Shown in pieces: positions 1 to 8,607 of a stretch of 64,000 bases of DNA. Source of the DNA: Betaproteobacteria bacterium (GTDB lineage: Bacteria > Pseudomonadota > Gammaproteobacteria > Burkholderiales > SG8-39); assembly GCA_004297625.1 (NCBI GenBank), contig SCTY01000058.1, positions 91,110 through 155,109 of the forward strand. The letters are read 5' to 3'. Each line of letters begins with the position of its first letter. The first letter of the stretch is position 1. The translations under genes were made by a program, and so were the position numbers. The notes beneath the pieces are model-generated. The model was not told where the DNA came from, did no database searches, and was given only the letters and a program-made list of their open reading frames with translations.

Positions 1-225
1 CAACCATTCCGTCGGCCCGATCGACGGGCTGCCGACCTGGAGCACGTTTTCGGCTGTCACCTCGGCGATCTCGCCCGCCTCGGGAATGCGCGCGAGCATC
101 TGCTCGACGCTCAGCCGCTGTCCGAGCTCCGGGTAAAGCGTGTAGTCGAGGCGGTGCGGGCCGAGGCCGGAAATGCTGCCGCCGGTGGCGAGGACATGCA
201 CGGAAGGGCGCGGCACGGCGCTCAC
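1..225 (-). CDS. L-asparaginase/glutaminase-type amidohydrolase, N-terminal part
   Basis: The first 75 codons of a gene that leaves the left edge. The product starts VSAVPRPSVHVLATGGSI, so a glycine-rich ATGGSISG segment comes about ten residues in, as in type I/II asparaginases where the first catalytic Thr lies in TGGTI. Here Ser replaces that Thr (GGS), although Ser can serve as a nucleophile. A stretch typical of the family follows (RLSVEQMLARIPE, then EVTAENVLQVGSPSI). The GTG start overlaps the TGA of the upstream dehydrogenase (GTGA), so it is the last visible gene of the minus-strand operon. It probably deamidates a small amide released by the neighbouring amidohydrolase; that role is inference. 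Confidence 0.8.
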   Translation of the reverse strand, partial: MSAVPRPSVHVLATGGSISGLGPHRLDYTLYPELGQRLSVEQMLARIPEAGEIAEVTAENVLQVGSPSIGPTEWL

Positions 226-1250
226 GTCAGCAGCACGACCTTGCCGAAGATGTCCCTGGAATCGACCACGCGGTGGGCCTCGGCGGCCTGCGCGAGCGGA
301 AAGCTCTTGTGGATGACGGGCTTCAGCTTGCCCTCGGCCACCAGGCCCATGACCTTCCTCAGCTCGAGCACCGACGCGTTCTTCGACCCGGCGAGCCGCA
401 GCTCGCGCCGGAAGAACGGGATGATGTCGAATTGCACCACCTCGCCGGCGTGCGCGCCCACCGTGACGATGATGCCGCCGCGCGCGAGGCACTGCAGGCT
501 GCGCGTGAACACCTCGCCGCCGATGTGCTCCATGACCACGTCCACGCCCCGGCCGCCGGTGAGCGCCATGACGCGCTCGGCGAAATTCTCCTTGCTGTAG
601 TTGATGACGTGGTGCGCGCCGAGCGCCTTCGCCCGCGCGAGCTTCTGGTCGCTGCTCGCGGTGGCGAAGAGCGTCGCGCCGGCGAGCTGCGCCACCTGCA
701 ACGCGGCGCTCCCGATGCCCGAGCCTGCCGCCTGGATGAGCACCGTCTGCCCGGCCTGCAGGAATCCGCGGTTGACGAGCACATGCCAGGCGGTGCCGAA
801 GGCGATCTGGCTCGCCGCCGCGTCCTCGAAGCTGACCTGCGAAGGGAGGGAGTTGAGGTTGGCGATCGGCACGGTGACGTATTCGGCGTAGCCGCCCGGG
901 ATGTCGAGGCCGAAGTAGCCCTCCTGGAGGCACAGGTTGTCGCGTCCGGCGAGGCACAGCTCGCATTTGCGGCAGGGCAGGCGGCAGGTGACCCAGACCC
1001 GGTCGCCTTCCTTGAAGCCGGCCGCCTCGCCGTTCAGGCCGGCGACCTCGCCGGCGAACTCCCGTCCGAGGATGTGCGGAAAGGTGAGCGGAATGCGCGA
1101 CGTTCCCGCGCGGTGGTCGAGGTCCACGTGGTTGATGCCCACCGCGCGCACGCGCACCAGCGCCTCGCCGGCGCGCGGCGCCGGCCTCGGGGCCTCCTCG
1201 TAGACCAGGACTTCGGGACCGCCGAACTTGTGGAACCAGGCGACCTTCAT
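222..1250 (-). CDS. MDR-family (zinc-type) alcohol dehydrogenase / quinone oxidoreductase
   Basis: A medium-chain dehydrogenase/reductase of 342 residues. It has the GroES-like N-domain and a Rossmann domain with a nucleotide loop (AAGSGIGSAALQ) at about 165-176. A structural-zinc cluster of four Cys (CRKCELC plus a later C) lies near residues 95-108. The usual catalytic-zinc ligands look lost: the early Cys is Asn in GINHVD and GHE reads GRE, so it may act as a zinc-independent quinone or enoyl reductase. I chose the ATG at 1250 because it overlaps the upstream TGA as ATGA and has GGGAGC just before it; a longer reading from 1262 adds four residues. The substrate is unknown. Confidence 0.85.
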   Translation of the reverse strand: MKVAWFHKFGGPEVLVYEEAPRPAPRAGEALVRVRAVGINHVDLDHRAGTSRIPLTFPHILGREFAGEVAGLNGEAAGFKEGDRVWVTCRLPCRKCELCLAGRDNLCLQEGYFGLDIPGGYAEYVTVPIANLNSLPSQVSFEDAAASQIAFGTAWHVLVNRGFLQAGQTVLIQAAGSGIGSAALQVAQLAGATLFATASSDQKLARAKALGAHHVINYSKENFAERVMALTGGRGVDVVMEHIGGEVFTRSLQCLARGGIIVTVGAHAGEVVQFDIIPFFRRELRLAGSKNASVLELRKVMGLVAEGKLKPVIHKSFPLAQAAEAHRVVDSRDIFGKVVLLT

Positions 1251-2713
1251 CGTTGCTCCCATTTATGGCTTGCCCTGATGGCGGCCGGGATGCGGCGCTT
1301 CAGGTATTGCCCGTCCTTCGGGTCGCCGTGGAACTTCCCGTCCGCGACCATCACCTTGCCTCTGAGCACGGTCGTCACGGGCCAGGCGCTCACCTCCTTG
1401 CCCTCCCAGGGCGTGTAGTCGGTCTCGTGCAGGTCCTGCGCGCGCACCGTGCGGCGCTTGCTGGTGTCGAGCACCGTGAGGTCCGCGTCGCTGCCCACCG
1501 CGATCGCGCCCTTGCGCGGATAGAGGCCCATGATCCGGGCGGCGTTGGCCGATACGACGTCGACGAACTTCTCCAGCGAATAGCCGCGCTTGTCGACCGT
1601 CTCGGTGTACATCACGGCGACGCGCGGCTCGACTCCGGAGTTGCCGCCGGTCGTGTCGTCGATGCGATTGCCCTGGAGCTTGACCGCGAGCTTGCAGCAC
1701 ACCTCGTCGGTGCCGACGCAATGGAGGCTCCCGCTCGCGAGGCCGTCCCACAGCCCCTGCTGGTCGCGCTTCGACTTGAGCGAAGGATAGGTGTGGTAGA
1801 TCTGGCCGTTCGGCTTGCGGTAGTCGTCGCTGGTGTAGAGCAGGTACTGGTGCAGCGTCTCGCCGTAGACCGGAAAGCCGCGCGCGCGGCTCTCGGCGAT
1901 CGCCTGCACGCCGGAGGCGGCGCTCACGTGCATCATGTAGAGGGCCATGCCTTCGACGTTCTCGGCGAGTCGGATGATGCGGCGGAAGGAAAGGTCTTCC
2001 GAGAGCGCGTTGTGCACCTCGGCCATGTGCTCGAAACCGGTGCGGTTCTCGGCGAAGAGCTTCTCGTACATGTGCCGGACGATGTCGTCGTCCTCGGCGT
2101 GGATGACGCCGAGCCCGCCGGCGCGGGCGAGCACCTTGAAAATCTCCCAGATCTCGCCGAACCGCACCATGCGGCCGCGCCGGCTGGGCGTGATGTCGGT
2201 GGTGAAGATCTTGACCGTCGGATAACCGGCCTCGACCGCCTCGGCGAGCTCGGCGATGGTCGCCGGCGGTACCCGTCCGCGCAGCATGACGTGGTAGGCG
2301 TAGTCGCAGCAGCAGCGGCCCGCCCAGTCCTTGTCGCGCGCCTCGATCGCGTCGCGCACGCTCTGGCTCGAGGACTCGTCCCCCTCGCGGTCGGGCTTGC
2401 AGGCGGCGAAGTCGATGAGCGTCGTCGTGCCGCCCCATAGCGCCGCGCGGCTCACCTGCTCCGGTGGCTCGCTGCGCCCCGGCGGTCCGCCCGGTCTCAT
2501 CGGCGGGATGTACCAGGCGCAGTGCACGTGCGGGTCGATGCCGCCCGGCATGACGATGCCGCTGCCGGCGTCGATTACGCGCGCCGCCTGATCGCGCGCG
2601 AAGGTGCCGCGCGCGGCAAGCGCGGCGATCACGCCGTCCTTCACGGCCACGTCCCAGGCGCCGACACCGTGCGGCGTCACCACTTGTTCGCCGCGGATCA
2701 CCAGATCGAACAT
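1247..2713 (-). CDS. Hydantoinase/dihydropyrimidinase-type cyclic amidohydrolase
   Basis: A 488-residue metal-dependent amidohydrolase that would open a cyclic amide or imide such as a hydantoin or dihydropyrimidine. Visible ligands are HVH after GGIDP (about residue 60), a candidate carboxylated Lys in PTVKIFTTD, His in VIHAEDD, His in MMHVSAASG and Asp in VGTDEV, in the order expected for a binuclear site. An unusual Cys-rich patch (GRCCCDYAYH) lies near the middle. The start is the ATG at 2713 behind GGTGGAAAA; the longer open frame upstream is low-complexity Arg-rich and overlaps the CobW gene. The partner CobW GTPase upstream overlaps by 16 bp, which suggests metal delivery to this enzyme (inference). 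Confidence 0.88.
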   Translation of the reverse strand: MFDLVIRGEQVVTPHGVGAWDVAVKDGVIAALAARGTFARDQAARVIDAGSGIVMPGGIDPHVHCAWYIPPMRPGGPPGRSEPPEQVSRAALWGGTTTLIDFAACKPDREGDESSSQSVRDAIEARDKDWAGRCCCDYAYHVMLRGRVPPATIAELAEAVEAGYPTVKIFTTDITPSRRGRMVRFGEIWEIFKVLARAGGLGVIHAEDDDIVRHMYEKLFAENRTGFEHMAEVHNALSEDLSFRRIIRLAENVEGMALYMMHVSAASGVQAIAESRARGFPVYGETLHQYLLYTSDDYRKPNGQIYHTYPSLKSKRDQQGLWDGLASGSLHCVGTDEVCCKLAVKLQGNRIDDTTGGNSGVEPRVAVMYTETVDKRGYSLEKFVDVVSANAARIMGLYPRKGAIAVGSDADLTVLDTSKRRTVRAQDLHETDYTPWEGKEVSAWPVTTVLRGKVMVADGKFHGDPKDGQYLKRRIPAAIRASHKWEQR

Positions 2714-3699
2714 TTTTCCACCTCGTCGTCGAGAGCGTCGAGAAGGTCCTCCAGCCAGCGCGGATCGAGGCCGCGGGCGATAACCACGATGCGCGTCGTG
2801 CGATCGCCGTCGGGCCACGCATCGAGCCAGGCCGGCGGGTGGAACACGTGCTGCACGCCGTGGATCACGGCGGGGCGCCCGGGGCTTTCGCGTACATCGA
2901 CCAGGCCCTTGAGGCGCAAGAGTGCCGCTCCGCAGTGCTCGGCGAGCGTCTGGAGAAAGAGGCTCAACGTGGCGGCGTGCAGCGGCGCGGCGCGCCGCAA
3001 GCAGAAGGTGACGATGCCATCGTCGTGGCGGCTCCCATGGTGACCGTCACCATTGTGCGGTAGCGCTTCGGCAGCCAGCCAGCGGCGTAGTCCGCCGCCG
3101 AAGAGATGAGCGGCGTCGACGACGCCATGCACCGCCGTCAACTGCGGCGCGCCGGGATTCAGCTCGTGCAGGCGCGCGGCAAGGCCATTCGCCGCCGGGT
3201 CGGTGAGATCGGTCTTCGTCACCACGATGCGATCGGCGAGCGCCGCCTGCTTGACCGATTCGGGGTGAGCGTCGAGCGTCTGCGCGCCGGCGGCCGCATC
3301 CACCGTGGCGATCACCGACTCGAGGCACAGCGCGTCGGCCAGATTCGGGTCGGTCATCAGCGCCTGCAGGATCGGCGTGGGGTCGGCCAGTCCGGTGGTC
3401 TCGATGACGATGCGCTCGAACGGCGGCACGGCGCCGGCCGCGCGCCGCGCAAGCAGGTCGCCGGCAGTGCGCACGAGGTCGCTGCGCACCGTGCAGCACA
3501 CGCAGCCGCCGTCGAGGACCACGATGTCCTCGTCGCTCGCCTCGACCAGCAAATGATCGAGGCCCACCGCGCCGAACTCGTTCACGATCACGGCGGTGCG
3601 CGTGAGCGCCGGGTCGCGCAGCAGGCGGGCGAGCAGCGTCGTCTTGCCGCTGCCGAGGAAGCCCGTGATTACCGAAACCGGAACTGCCGCCATCGTCAC
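2698..3699 (-). CDS. CobW/COG0523-family metallochaperone GTPase
   Basis: A 333-residue G3E-type GTPase. Walker A is GFLGSGKTT near residue 13, followed by VNEFGAVG and a metal-binding CVCC motif (GGCVCCTV) at about 65-70. Then come the ET-GLADP segment and TKTD (guanine specificity). The C-terminal CobW_C part has a GVQHVFHPP segment, with a His-rich linker (GDGHHGSRHDD) between the domains that could hold metal. The GTG at 3699 gives a GTGA overlap with the gene before it; an ATG lies two codons later. COG0523 proteins load metals into client enzymes. Its overlap with the amidohydrolase makes that enzyme the likely client, but the metal cannot be read from sequence. Confidence 0.88.
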   Translation of the reverse strand: MTMAAVPVSVITGFLGSGKTTLLARLLRDPALTRTAVIVNEFGAVGLDHLLVEASDEDIVVLDGGCVCCTVRSDLVRTAGDLLARRAAGAVPPFERIVIETTGLADPTPILQALMTDPNLADALCLESVIATVDAAAGAQTLDAHPESVKQAALADRIVVTKTDLTDPAANGLAARLHELNPGAPQLTAVHGVVDAAHLFGGGLRRWLAAEALPHNGDGHHGSRHDDGIVTFCLRRAAPLHAATLSLFLQTLAEHCGAALLRLKGLVDVRESPGRPAVIHGVQHVFHPPAWLDAWPDGDRTTRIVVIARGLDPRWLEDLLDALDDEVEKCSIW

Positions 3700-4040
3700 G
3701 GCCTGCTCGGGCCGCGCCCGAGCAGCGGTTGCGCGCCGATCACCAAGCGTCCCGCCGGAGCGTTTGGCGCGAGATCCTCGCGCAGCTGTCGCAGCAAGCC
3801 CGGCAGTCCCGCATGGCGGTTAAGCGGCGCCGGCGCGCCCGACACCGGATCGCGCAGCGTCACGGTCCAGCCGGCAGGAGCGCCATGGCGGACTCGCATC
3901 GCCGGGCCGGTATTCGGAACGATGACGAACCCGTGCGGATCGTCCGGGTCTCGGATGACCGTGCCGGGAACGCCCCAGATGCGGAGCGCGCCCGAGAAAA
4001 TGCGCGAGATCCGCGCGTGCCACGCCGCGTCGTACAGCAT
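3696..4040 (-). CDS. Small uncharacterised protein, first gene of the minus-strand operon
   Basis: I do not recognise this 114-residue protein. It starts MLYDAAWHARISRIF and carries a beta-rich middle (GVPGTVIRDPDDPHGFVIVPN, then WTVTLRDPVSG) and a Leu/Arg-rich tail with no membrane segment. The ATG at 4040 is chosen because the longer frame upstream reads through the repeat-rich intergenic region. Its stop overlaps the CobW start as GTGA, so translation is probably coupled to the operon. The compact size and position suggest an accessory or regulatory subunit, but no function can be assigned. Confidence 0.5.
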   Translation of the reverse strand: MLYDAAWHARISRIFSGALRIWGVPGTVIRDPDDPHGFVIVPNTGPAMRVRHGAPAGWTVTLRDPVSGAPAPLNRHAGLPGLLRQLREDLAPNAPAGRLVIGAQPLLGRGPSRP

Positions 4041-4106
4041 CAAGGGATCATATGCCAGCCCGCGGCGCAGAAGAGCGCTGCGCGGCTCCGGTTCCGCATG
4101 TCTTGC

Positions 4107-4135
4107 TTGACATTCGCTATGCGCAGCGGAACTAT
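4107..4135 (+). promoter_or_regulatory. Candidate sigma70-type promoter for the TRAP operon
   Basis: A perfect TTGACA at 4107-4112 is followed after 17 bp by AACTAT at 4130-4135, a weak -10. It lies about 110 bp upstream of the TRAP binding-protein start and just before the repeat block at 4162-4205. The -35 is good and the -10 is poor, as in activator-dependent promoters. Confidence 0.35.
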
Positions 4136-4161
4136 GGCAGCGGAAGATAGGTACCGTTTTT

Positions 4162-4205
4162 GGTATTGGTGTTGTCGATATAGATATTGCTGCTGTCGAT
4201 ATTGC
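4162..4205. repeat. Phased short direct repeats in the leader of the TRAP operon
   Basis: TGTCGATAT occurs at 4173-4181 and again at 4194-4202, exactly 21 bp (two helical turns) apart. GATATTGC occurs at 4183-4190 and 4198-4205. TATTG also appears at 4164. The block is far more AT-rich than its surroundings. This is the layout of a multi-site operator; no regulator gene is adjacent, so the protein is unknown. Confidence 0.45.
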
Positions 4206-4242
4206 CGCCGGCACAAATGAGATCCGATACGAGGGGAGGAAT

Positions 4243-5271
4243 ATGAAACGTCCAGCTCCGTTGTTGCTTCCTGTGTTCGCGGGCGCCTTGAGCCTCGCGG
4301 TGGCGAGCACGACCTTCGCGCAGGCGAAATACCAGCTGCGCTGGGGCCACTACCTCGCCGACGGCCCCTTCGTGCAGCTCGAGAAGGACTTCGCAAACAC
4401 GATCGAGAAGCGCACCAACGGGCAAGTCAAGATCACCATCACCTTCGCCCAGGGCCTGGGCAAGACGACCGAGCTCTTGATGCTCACCGCCAAGGGCGCG
4501 ATCGACATGACCGCCACGGCGCCCGGCTACAACCCGGACCAGCTGCATTACTGGCGCGCGTTCCAGCTTCCGCTCACGTTCCAGACCAGCAAGCAGGCCA
4601 TGCACGTCCTGCAGGCGGTGGTCAAGGAGTTCCCGATCTACAACCAGGAGATGGACCGCGCGGGCGTGGTGTGGCTCTTCCAGCAGCCGCTCGGCGAGTA
4701 CTACCTGAGCGGGCCCAATCCCGACTGCACGAGCGTGGCGGCCCTCAAGGGCAAGAAGATCCGCAGCTTCGGCGCCGACATTCCGAAGGCTTTCTCGGCC
4801 ATCGGCGCGGTGCCGGTGACCGTGGCGCCCACCGACATCTACGAGGCCCTGCAGCACGGCACGCTCGACTACTCGTTCATCAATCCCGGCAACATCCAGC
4901 AGTACAAGCTGGTCGAGGTAGGCAAGCATCATTGCGGCCCGGTGATGGCGATCACCGGCCACAACGTCACCATCAGCAAGCGCACCTGGTCGCGGCTGCC
5001 AAAGGACATCCAGGGCGTGTTCCGCGATCAGGCGGCGAAGACGATGGCGGACTATCTCGCCTGGGTCGGCGATTTCGAGGCGAAGGCCGTTGCCAACATC
5101 AAGTCGCAGGGCGGCACGTTCACGCCCTTCCCGGCGGCGGAGCTGAAGAAGTGGCGAGCAGCCGCGCCCGACTTCCTGGCGCAGTGGGAGAAGGACACCG
5201 CGGCGGCCACCAAGGATGCCGCGACGCCGAAAAAGGTCGCGGCGCGCTGGAGGCAGCTGCTCGCGGAGTAA
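4243..5271 (+). CDS. TRAP transporter periplasmic substrate-binding protein (DctP family)
   Basis: A 342-residue extracytoplasmic solute receptor. Residues 1-26 form a signal peptide ending AQA before KYQLRWGH. The rest follows the DctP pattern, with RWGHYLADG near the mature N-terminus, then LKGKKIRSFGADIPKA (about 168-183) in the region that normally carries the carboxylate-binding Arg, and APTDIYEALQHGTLD in the helix-loop that shapes the pocket. A strong GAGGGGAGG lies just before the ATG. It heads a transporter operon whose last gene is a flavoprotein dehydrogenase, so the ligand is probably an organic acid that this enzyme oxidises or reduces. Confidence 0.93.
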   Translation: MKRPAPLLLPVFAGALSLAVASTTFAQAKYQLRWGHYLADGPFVQLEKDFANTIEKRTNGQVKITITFAQGLGKTTELLMLTAKGAIDMTATAPGYNPDQLHYWRAFQLPLTFQTSKQAMHVLQAVVKEFPIYNQEMDRAGVVWLFQQPLGEYYLSGPNPDCTSVAALKGKKIRSFGADIPKAFSAIGAVPVTVAPTDIYEALQHGTLDYSFINPGNIQQYKLVEVGKHHCGPVMAITGHNVTISKRTWSRLPKDIQGVFRDQAAKTMADYLAWVGDFEAKAVANIKSQGGTFTPFPAAELKKWRAAAPDFLAQWEKDTAAATKDAATPKKVAARWRQLLAE

Positions 5272-5340
5272 AGCAGGACGCCCGCGCCGGCTCTCGTCCG
5301 GCGCGGCTCGCCCTCGTAGTCCGGGATCGAAAGGATTGGC

Positions 5341-5865
5341 TTGCTGTGGCTTAGCGCGAACGTGCGGCGCCTGGCCGTCGGCCTGGTGCTGCTGGGCTCC
5401 GTGGGCATGATGGCCTCGATGATCATCTGCGTCGCCGACGTGGTGGGGACCAATTTCCTCGACTGGCCGGTTCCCGGGGCGCTCGAGATCACCGAGAGCA
5501 CCATGGTGCTCATCGTCTTCGGCGCGCTCGCCTACACCCAGGAGAGGCGCGGCCACATCCGCGTCGAGATCCTGCACGGCCACATGGGCCCGCGCGTGCG
5601 GTCGTTCATGGACCTGGTCACGCACTTCCTGGCGCTCGTGTTCTTCGCGCTGCTCGCCTGGCAAAGCTTCGGCGAGTTGAGCTACGGCTGGGAGATCCGC
5701 GAGTCCACCATGGGCACGATACGTTTTCCCCTGTATCCGGCGCGCTTCCTCCTCAGCGCCGGCGCGGTGCTCCTCGTGGCGCAGCTCGCGCTCGACGTGA
5801 TCGTGGACTTCGGCCGCATGCGGCGCGGGGAAGGGCCGCCGCCGCACGCTGCGGCGGCCGACTGA
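5341..5865 (+). CDS. TRAP transporter small permease (DctQ family)
   Basis: A 174-residue inner-membrane protein with four predicted helices. The first is about residues 8-30, the second begins near ITESTMVLIVFGAL, and the last is LLSAGAVLLVAQLALDVIV. The family signature Glu-Arg-Arg-Gly-His-Ile-Arg-Val-Glu is present between helices 2 and 3. The only start with a ribosome site is the TTG at 5341, preceded by AAAGGA. It partners the large permease 9 bp downstream to form the membrane unit that uses the cation gradient. Confidence 0.88.
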   Translation: MLWLSANVRRLAVGLVLLGSVGMMASMIICVADVVGTNFLDWPVPGALEITESTMVLIVFGALAYTQERRGHIRVEILHGHMGPRVRSFMDLVTHFLALVFFALLAWQSFGELSYGWEIRESTMGTIRFPLYPARFLLSAGAVLLVAQLALDVIVDFGRMRRGEGPPPHAAAAD

Positions 5866-5874
5866 GGTGCCCCG

Positions 5875-7194
5875 GTGACGCTGCTCGCGCCGGATGTCGC
5901 CGGCTTCATCGCGGCGGGCCTGCTGATCGTCTGGCTCGCGCTCGGCGTGCACATCGGCGTGGCGCTCGGCCTGGCCGGATTCCTCGGCATCTATTTCACG
6001 GTCGGGCCGGACGCGGCCGCGGCGCAGCTCGCCGCGATCCCCTTCAGCACGACCAACAACTTCGCGCTGGCGGTGATTCCGCTGTTCATCCTGATGGGAT
6101 CGTTCGCCACCCAGGCCGGGATCGTCACCGAGCTTTTCCGCGCGGCGTACCTCTGGCTCGGCGCCCTGCGCGGCGGGCTCGCCATGGCGACCGTGATGTC
6201 CTCGGCGGCGTTCGGCGCCGCCTCCGGCTCCACCATCGTCAACGCGGCGGTGTTCACGCGCATGGCCATGCCGGAGATGACCCGCTTCGGCTACGACGTG
6301 CGGCTGAGCGCCGGGTGCATCGCCGCGGCCGGGACGCTCGCCGCCCTCATCCCACCGAGCATCCTGATGGTGATCTACGGCGTCATCACCGAGCAGTCCA
6401 TCGGCAAGCTGCTGATCGCCGGGATCGTCCCGGGGCTCATCACGGCGTTCCTCTATTGCGGCGGGGTCTACGTCCTCGCGCGCTGGCGGCCGGACCTCGC
6501 GCCGCCCGCCAGGATCGGCGTCAATTGGGGCGAGCGCTGGCGCTCGCTGTACGGGGTTTCGGGCGTCCTGGTTCTGTTCCTGATCGTCGTCGGCGGCATC
6601 TACGGCGGCTACTTCCCGGCGACCTACGCCGGCGCGGTGGGCGCCGCCGGCGCCTTCGTCATTGCCCTGTGGAAGCGCCGCCTCGGCCTGCGCTCGCTCA
6701 CCGAGGTTCTCAAGGAAGCCGCCGTCACCACCTCGGTGATCTTCATCATCGTGGTGGGCGGCATGCTCTTCTCGCGCTTCCTCACCTATTCCGGGCTGGT
6801 GGACATCATCTCGCGGGAGCTGCTCTCGTTCGGCCACGGCAAGTACACCTACCTCCTCGGCTACGTGGTGCTTTTCGCCATCCTAGGCTGCTTCATCGAG
6901 CCGATCGCCATCATGGTGATGACCCTGCCGATCATGTACCCGGTGATGAAGGCGCAGGGCTTCGACCCGATCTGGCTCGGCGTGGTGTCGGTCAAGCTCG
7001 CCGAGATCGGCGTGCTCACGCCGCCCGTGGGCCTGAACGTCTTCGTGGTGAAGAGCTCTTCGCCGGTCCCCGTCACGCTCGGCCAGGCCTTCGCCGGCGT
7101 CATGCCCTTCATCGCGCTCGACTTCCTCTCGCTCGTGCTCTACGTGATGTTCCCGGAGATGATCCTGTGGCTGCCGAACCTCATGAAGTCCTAG
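5875..7194 (+). CDS. TRAP transporter large permease (DctM family)
   Basis: A 439-residue polytopic protein with roughly 12-13 hydrophobic segments. Family landmarks include SSAAFGAASGSTIVNAAV near residue 105, LAALIPPSILMVIYGV near 155, and a C-terminal VGLNVFVVK. It starts with GTG after a short GAGGTG and follows the small permease directly. It forms the translocation path for the substrate bound by the receptor at the head of the operon. Confidence 0.93.
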   Translation: MTLLAPDVAGFIAAGLLIVWLALGVHIGVALGLAGFLGIYFTVGPDAAAAQLAAIPFSTTNNFALAVIPLFILMGSFATQAGIVTELFRAAYLWLGALRGGLAMATVMSSAAFGAASGSTIVNAAVFTRMAMPEMTRFGYDVRLSAGCIAAAGTLAALIPPSILMVIYGVITEQSIGKLLIAGIVPGLITAFLYCGGVYVLARWRPDLAPPARIGVNWGERWRSLYGVSGVLVLFLIVVGGIYGGYFPATYAGAVGAAGAFVIALWKRRLGLRSLTEVLKEAAVTTSVIFIIVVGGMLFSRFLTYSGLVDIISRELLSFGHGKYTYLLGYVVLFAILGCFIEPIAIMVMTLPIMYPVMKAQGFDPIWLGVVSVKLAEIGVLTPPVGLNVFVVKSSSPVPVTLGQAFAGVMPFIALDFLSLVLYVMFPEMILWLPNLMKS

Positions 7195-7206
7195 GAGACG
7201 TTTGAA

Positions 7207-8607
7207 ATGGCGGTACTGAAAGCCGAAGGCAAGACGTTCCCCACCCGCACGCAGGTCCTGGTGATCGGCGCCGGCGCGTGCGGCACCATCGCGGCGCTCG
7301 CCGCCAACGAGCGCGGCGCGGAGGTGCTGATCCTCGAGCGCGACGCCAAACCCTCGGGCAGCACCTCGCTCTCGGGCGGGCAGATCCCGGCAGCGGGAAC
7401 GAAGCTGCAGAAGGCCGCGGGCCTGCTCGACGACACGCCGGAGCTGCTCTACCAGGACATCCTCGCCAAGTCGCACGGGGAATGCGACCACGAGATCGCC
7501 CGCCTCATCGCCGACGAGGCAAGCAAGACCGTGGAGTGGCTGGTCGAGCGCTACAAGCTGCCGCTGTCCTGCATCCTGGATTTCCAGTATCCGGGCCACA
7601 GCCGGCCGCACATGCACGCTTCGCCCTCGCGCTACGGCGCGGAGCTGCACGCCGTGCTTCTCGCGGCGGTCGAAGCCCAGGGAATCCCGATCGCCACCTC
7701 GGCGCAGGCGACCGATCTGTACGCCGACGCCTCGGGACGCATCCTCGGCGTGCGCGTACGGCGGCCCGATGGCGCGGTCGAGGAGATCGGCTGCGAGGCG
7801 CTGATCCTCGCCTGCAACGGTTACGGCGGCAACAAGGAAATGCTGAAGGAATACATCCCCGAAGCCGTCGATCTCTTCTACGAAGGGCATGTCGGCAACC
7901 AGGGCGAAGCGGTGCGCTGGGGCGAGGAGCTCGGCGCCTCGGTGAAGGACATGGGGTCGTTCCAGGGGCACGGTGCGTGCTGCACGCCGCACGGCATGCA
8001 CCTCGGCTGGGGCACGATCACCGAAGGCGGATTCCAGGTGAACCGGCATGGCGATCGGTTCTCGAACGAGAACGCCGGCTACTCGGAGCAGGCGCTGAAG
8101 GTGCATCGCCAGCCCGATCACGTCGCCTGGACGATCTGGGACGAGCGCTGCGAGCGCATTGCCAACCAGCAGCACAGCCACATGGAGGCGAACGAAACCG
8201 GCGCGATCAAGCGCTACGACTCGATCGAGGCCATCGCGCGCGCCATCGGCTGCGACGCCGGGACGCTGGCGCAGACGTTCGCGGACGTCGCGGCGATCGT
8301 GCGCGGCGAAAAGAAGGACGAGCTCGGCCGCAACTTCGAAGGCAAGCCCGTGCTGCGGCCGCCGTACTACGTGTCAAAGGTCATGGGCGCGCTCACGCAT
8401 ACGCAGGGCGGGCTGGAGGTGAACAAGGAGATGCGCGTGCTGAGGAAAGACGGCACGCCGTTTCCGAACCTCTTCGCCGGCGGCGGCGCGGCGCGCGGCC
8501 TGTCCGGCCCGGCCGACTGGGGCTACCTGTCCGGCTCTGGCCTCATGACGGCCACGAATATGGGCCGGCTCGCGGGCGAGGCCGCCGCGGCGCTGGTCAA
8601 GAAGTAG
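7207..8607 (+). CDS. FAD-dependent dehydrogenase, fumarate-reductase / ketosteroid-dehydrogenase type
   Basis: A 466-residue soluble flavoprotein. The FAD-binding fold is at the N-terminus (VLVIGAGACGTIAALAA, residues 17-33, then LILERD about 43-48). The SGSTSLSGGQIPAAG segment and the C-terminal GGAARGLSGP...GYLSGSGLMTA stretch are typical of the FAD_binding_2 group. It would oxidise or reduce a C-C bond next to a carbonyl or carboxylate. GGAGACGTTTGAA precedes the ATG, 12 bp after the TRAP permease, so import and first oxidation are probably co-expressed. The 3' end overlaps the convergent MmgE/PrpD gene by 11 bp. Confidence 0.9.
   Translation: MAVLKAEGKTFPTRTQVLVIGAGACGTIAALAANERGAEVLILERDAKPSGSTSLSGGQIPAAGTKLQKAAGLLDDTPELLYQDILAKSHGECDHEIARLIADEASKTVEWLVERYKLPLSCILDFQYPGHSRPHMHASPSRYGAELHAVLLAAVEAQGIPIATSAQATDLYADASGRILGVRVRRPDGAVEEIGCEALILACNGYGGNKEMLKEYIPEAVDLFYEGHVGNQGEAVRWGEELGASVKDMGSFQGHGACCTPHGMHLGWGTITEGGFQVNRHGDRFSNENAGYSEQALKVHRQPDHVAWTIWDERCERIANQQHSHMEANETGAIKRYDSIEAIARAIGCDAGTLAQTFADVAAIVRGEKKDELGRNFEGKPVLRPPYYVSKVMGALTHTQGGLEVNKEMRVLRKDGTPFPNLFAGGGAARGLSGPADWGYLSGSGLMTATNMGRLAGEAAAALVKK

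Noticed and set aside
4132..6837. A 901-codon open frame on the minus strand across the TRAP genes
   Set aside because: It is a shadow: extreme Arg/His/Asp/Gly composition, no domain, and three clear TRAP genes on the opposite strand.
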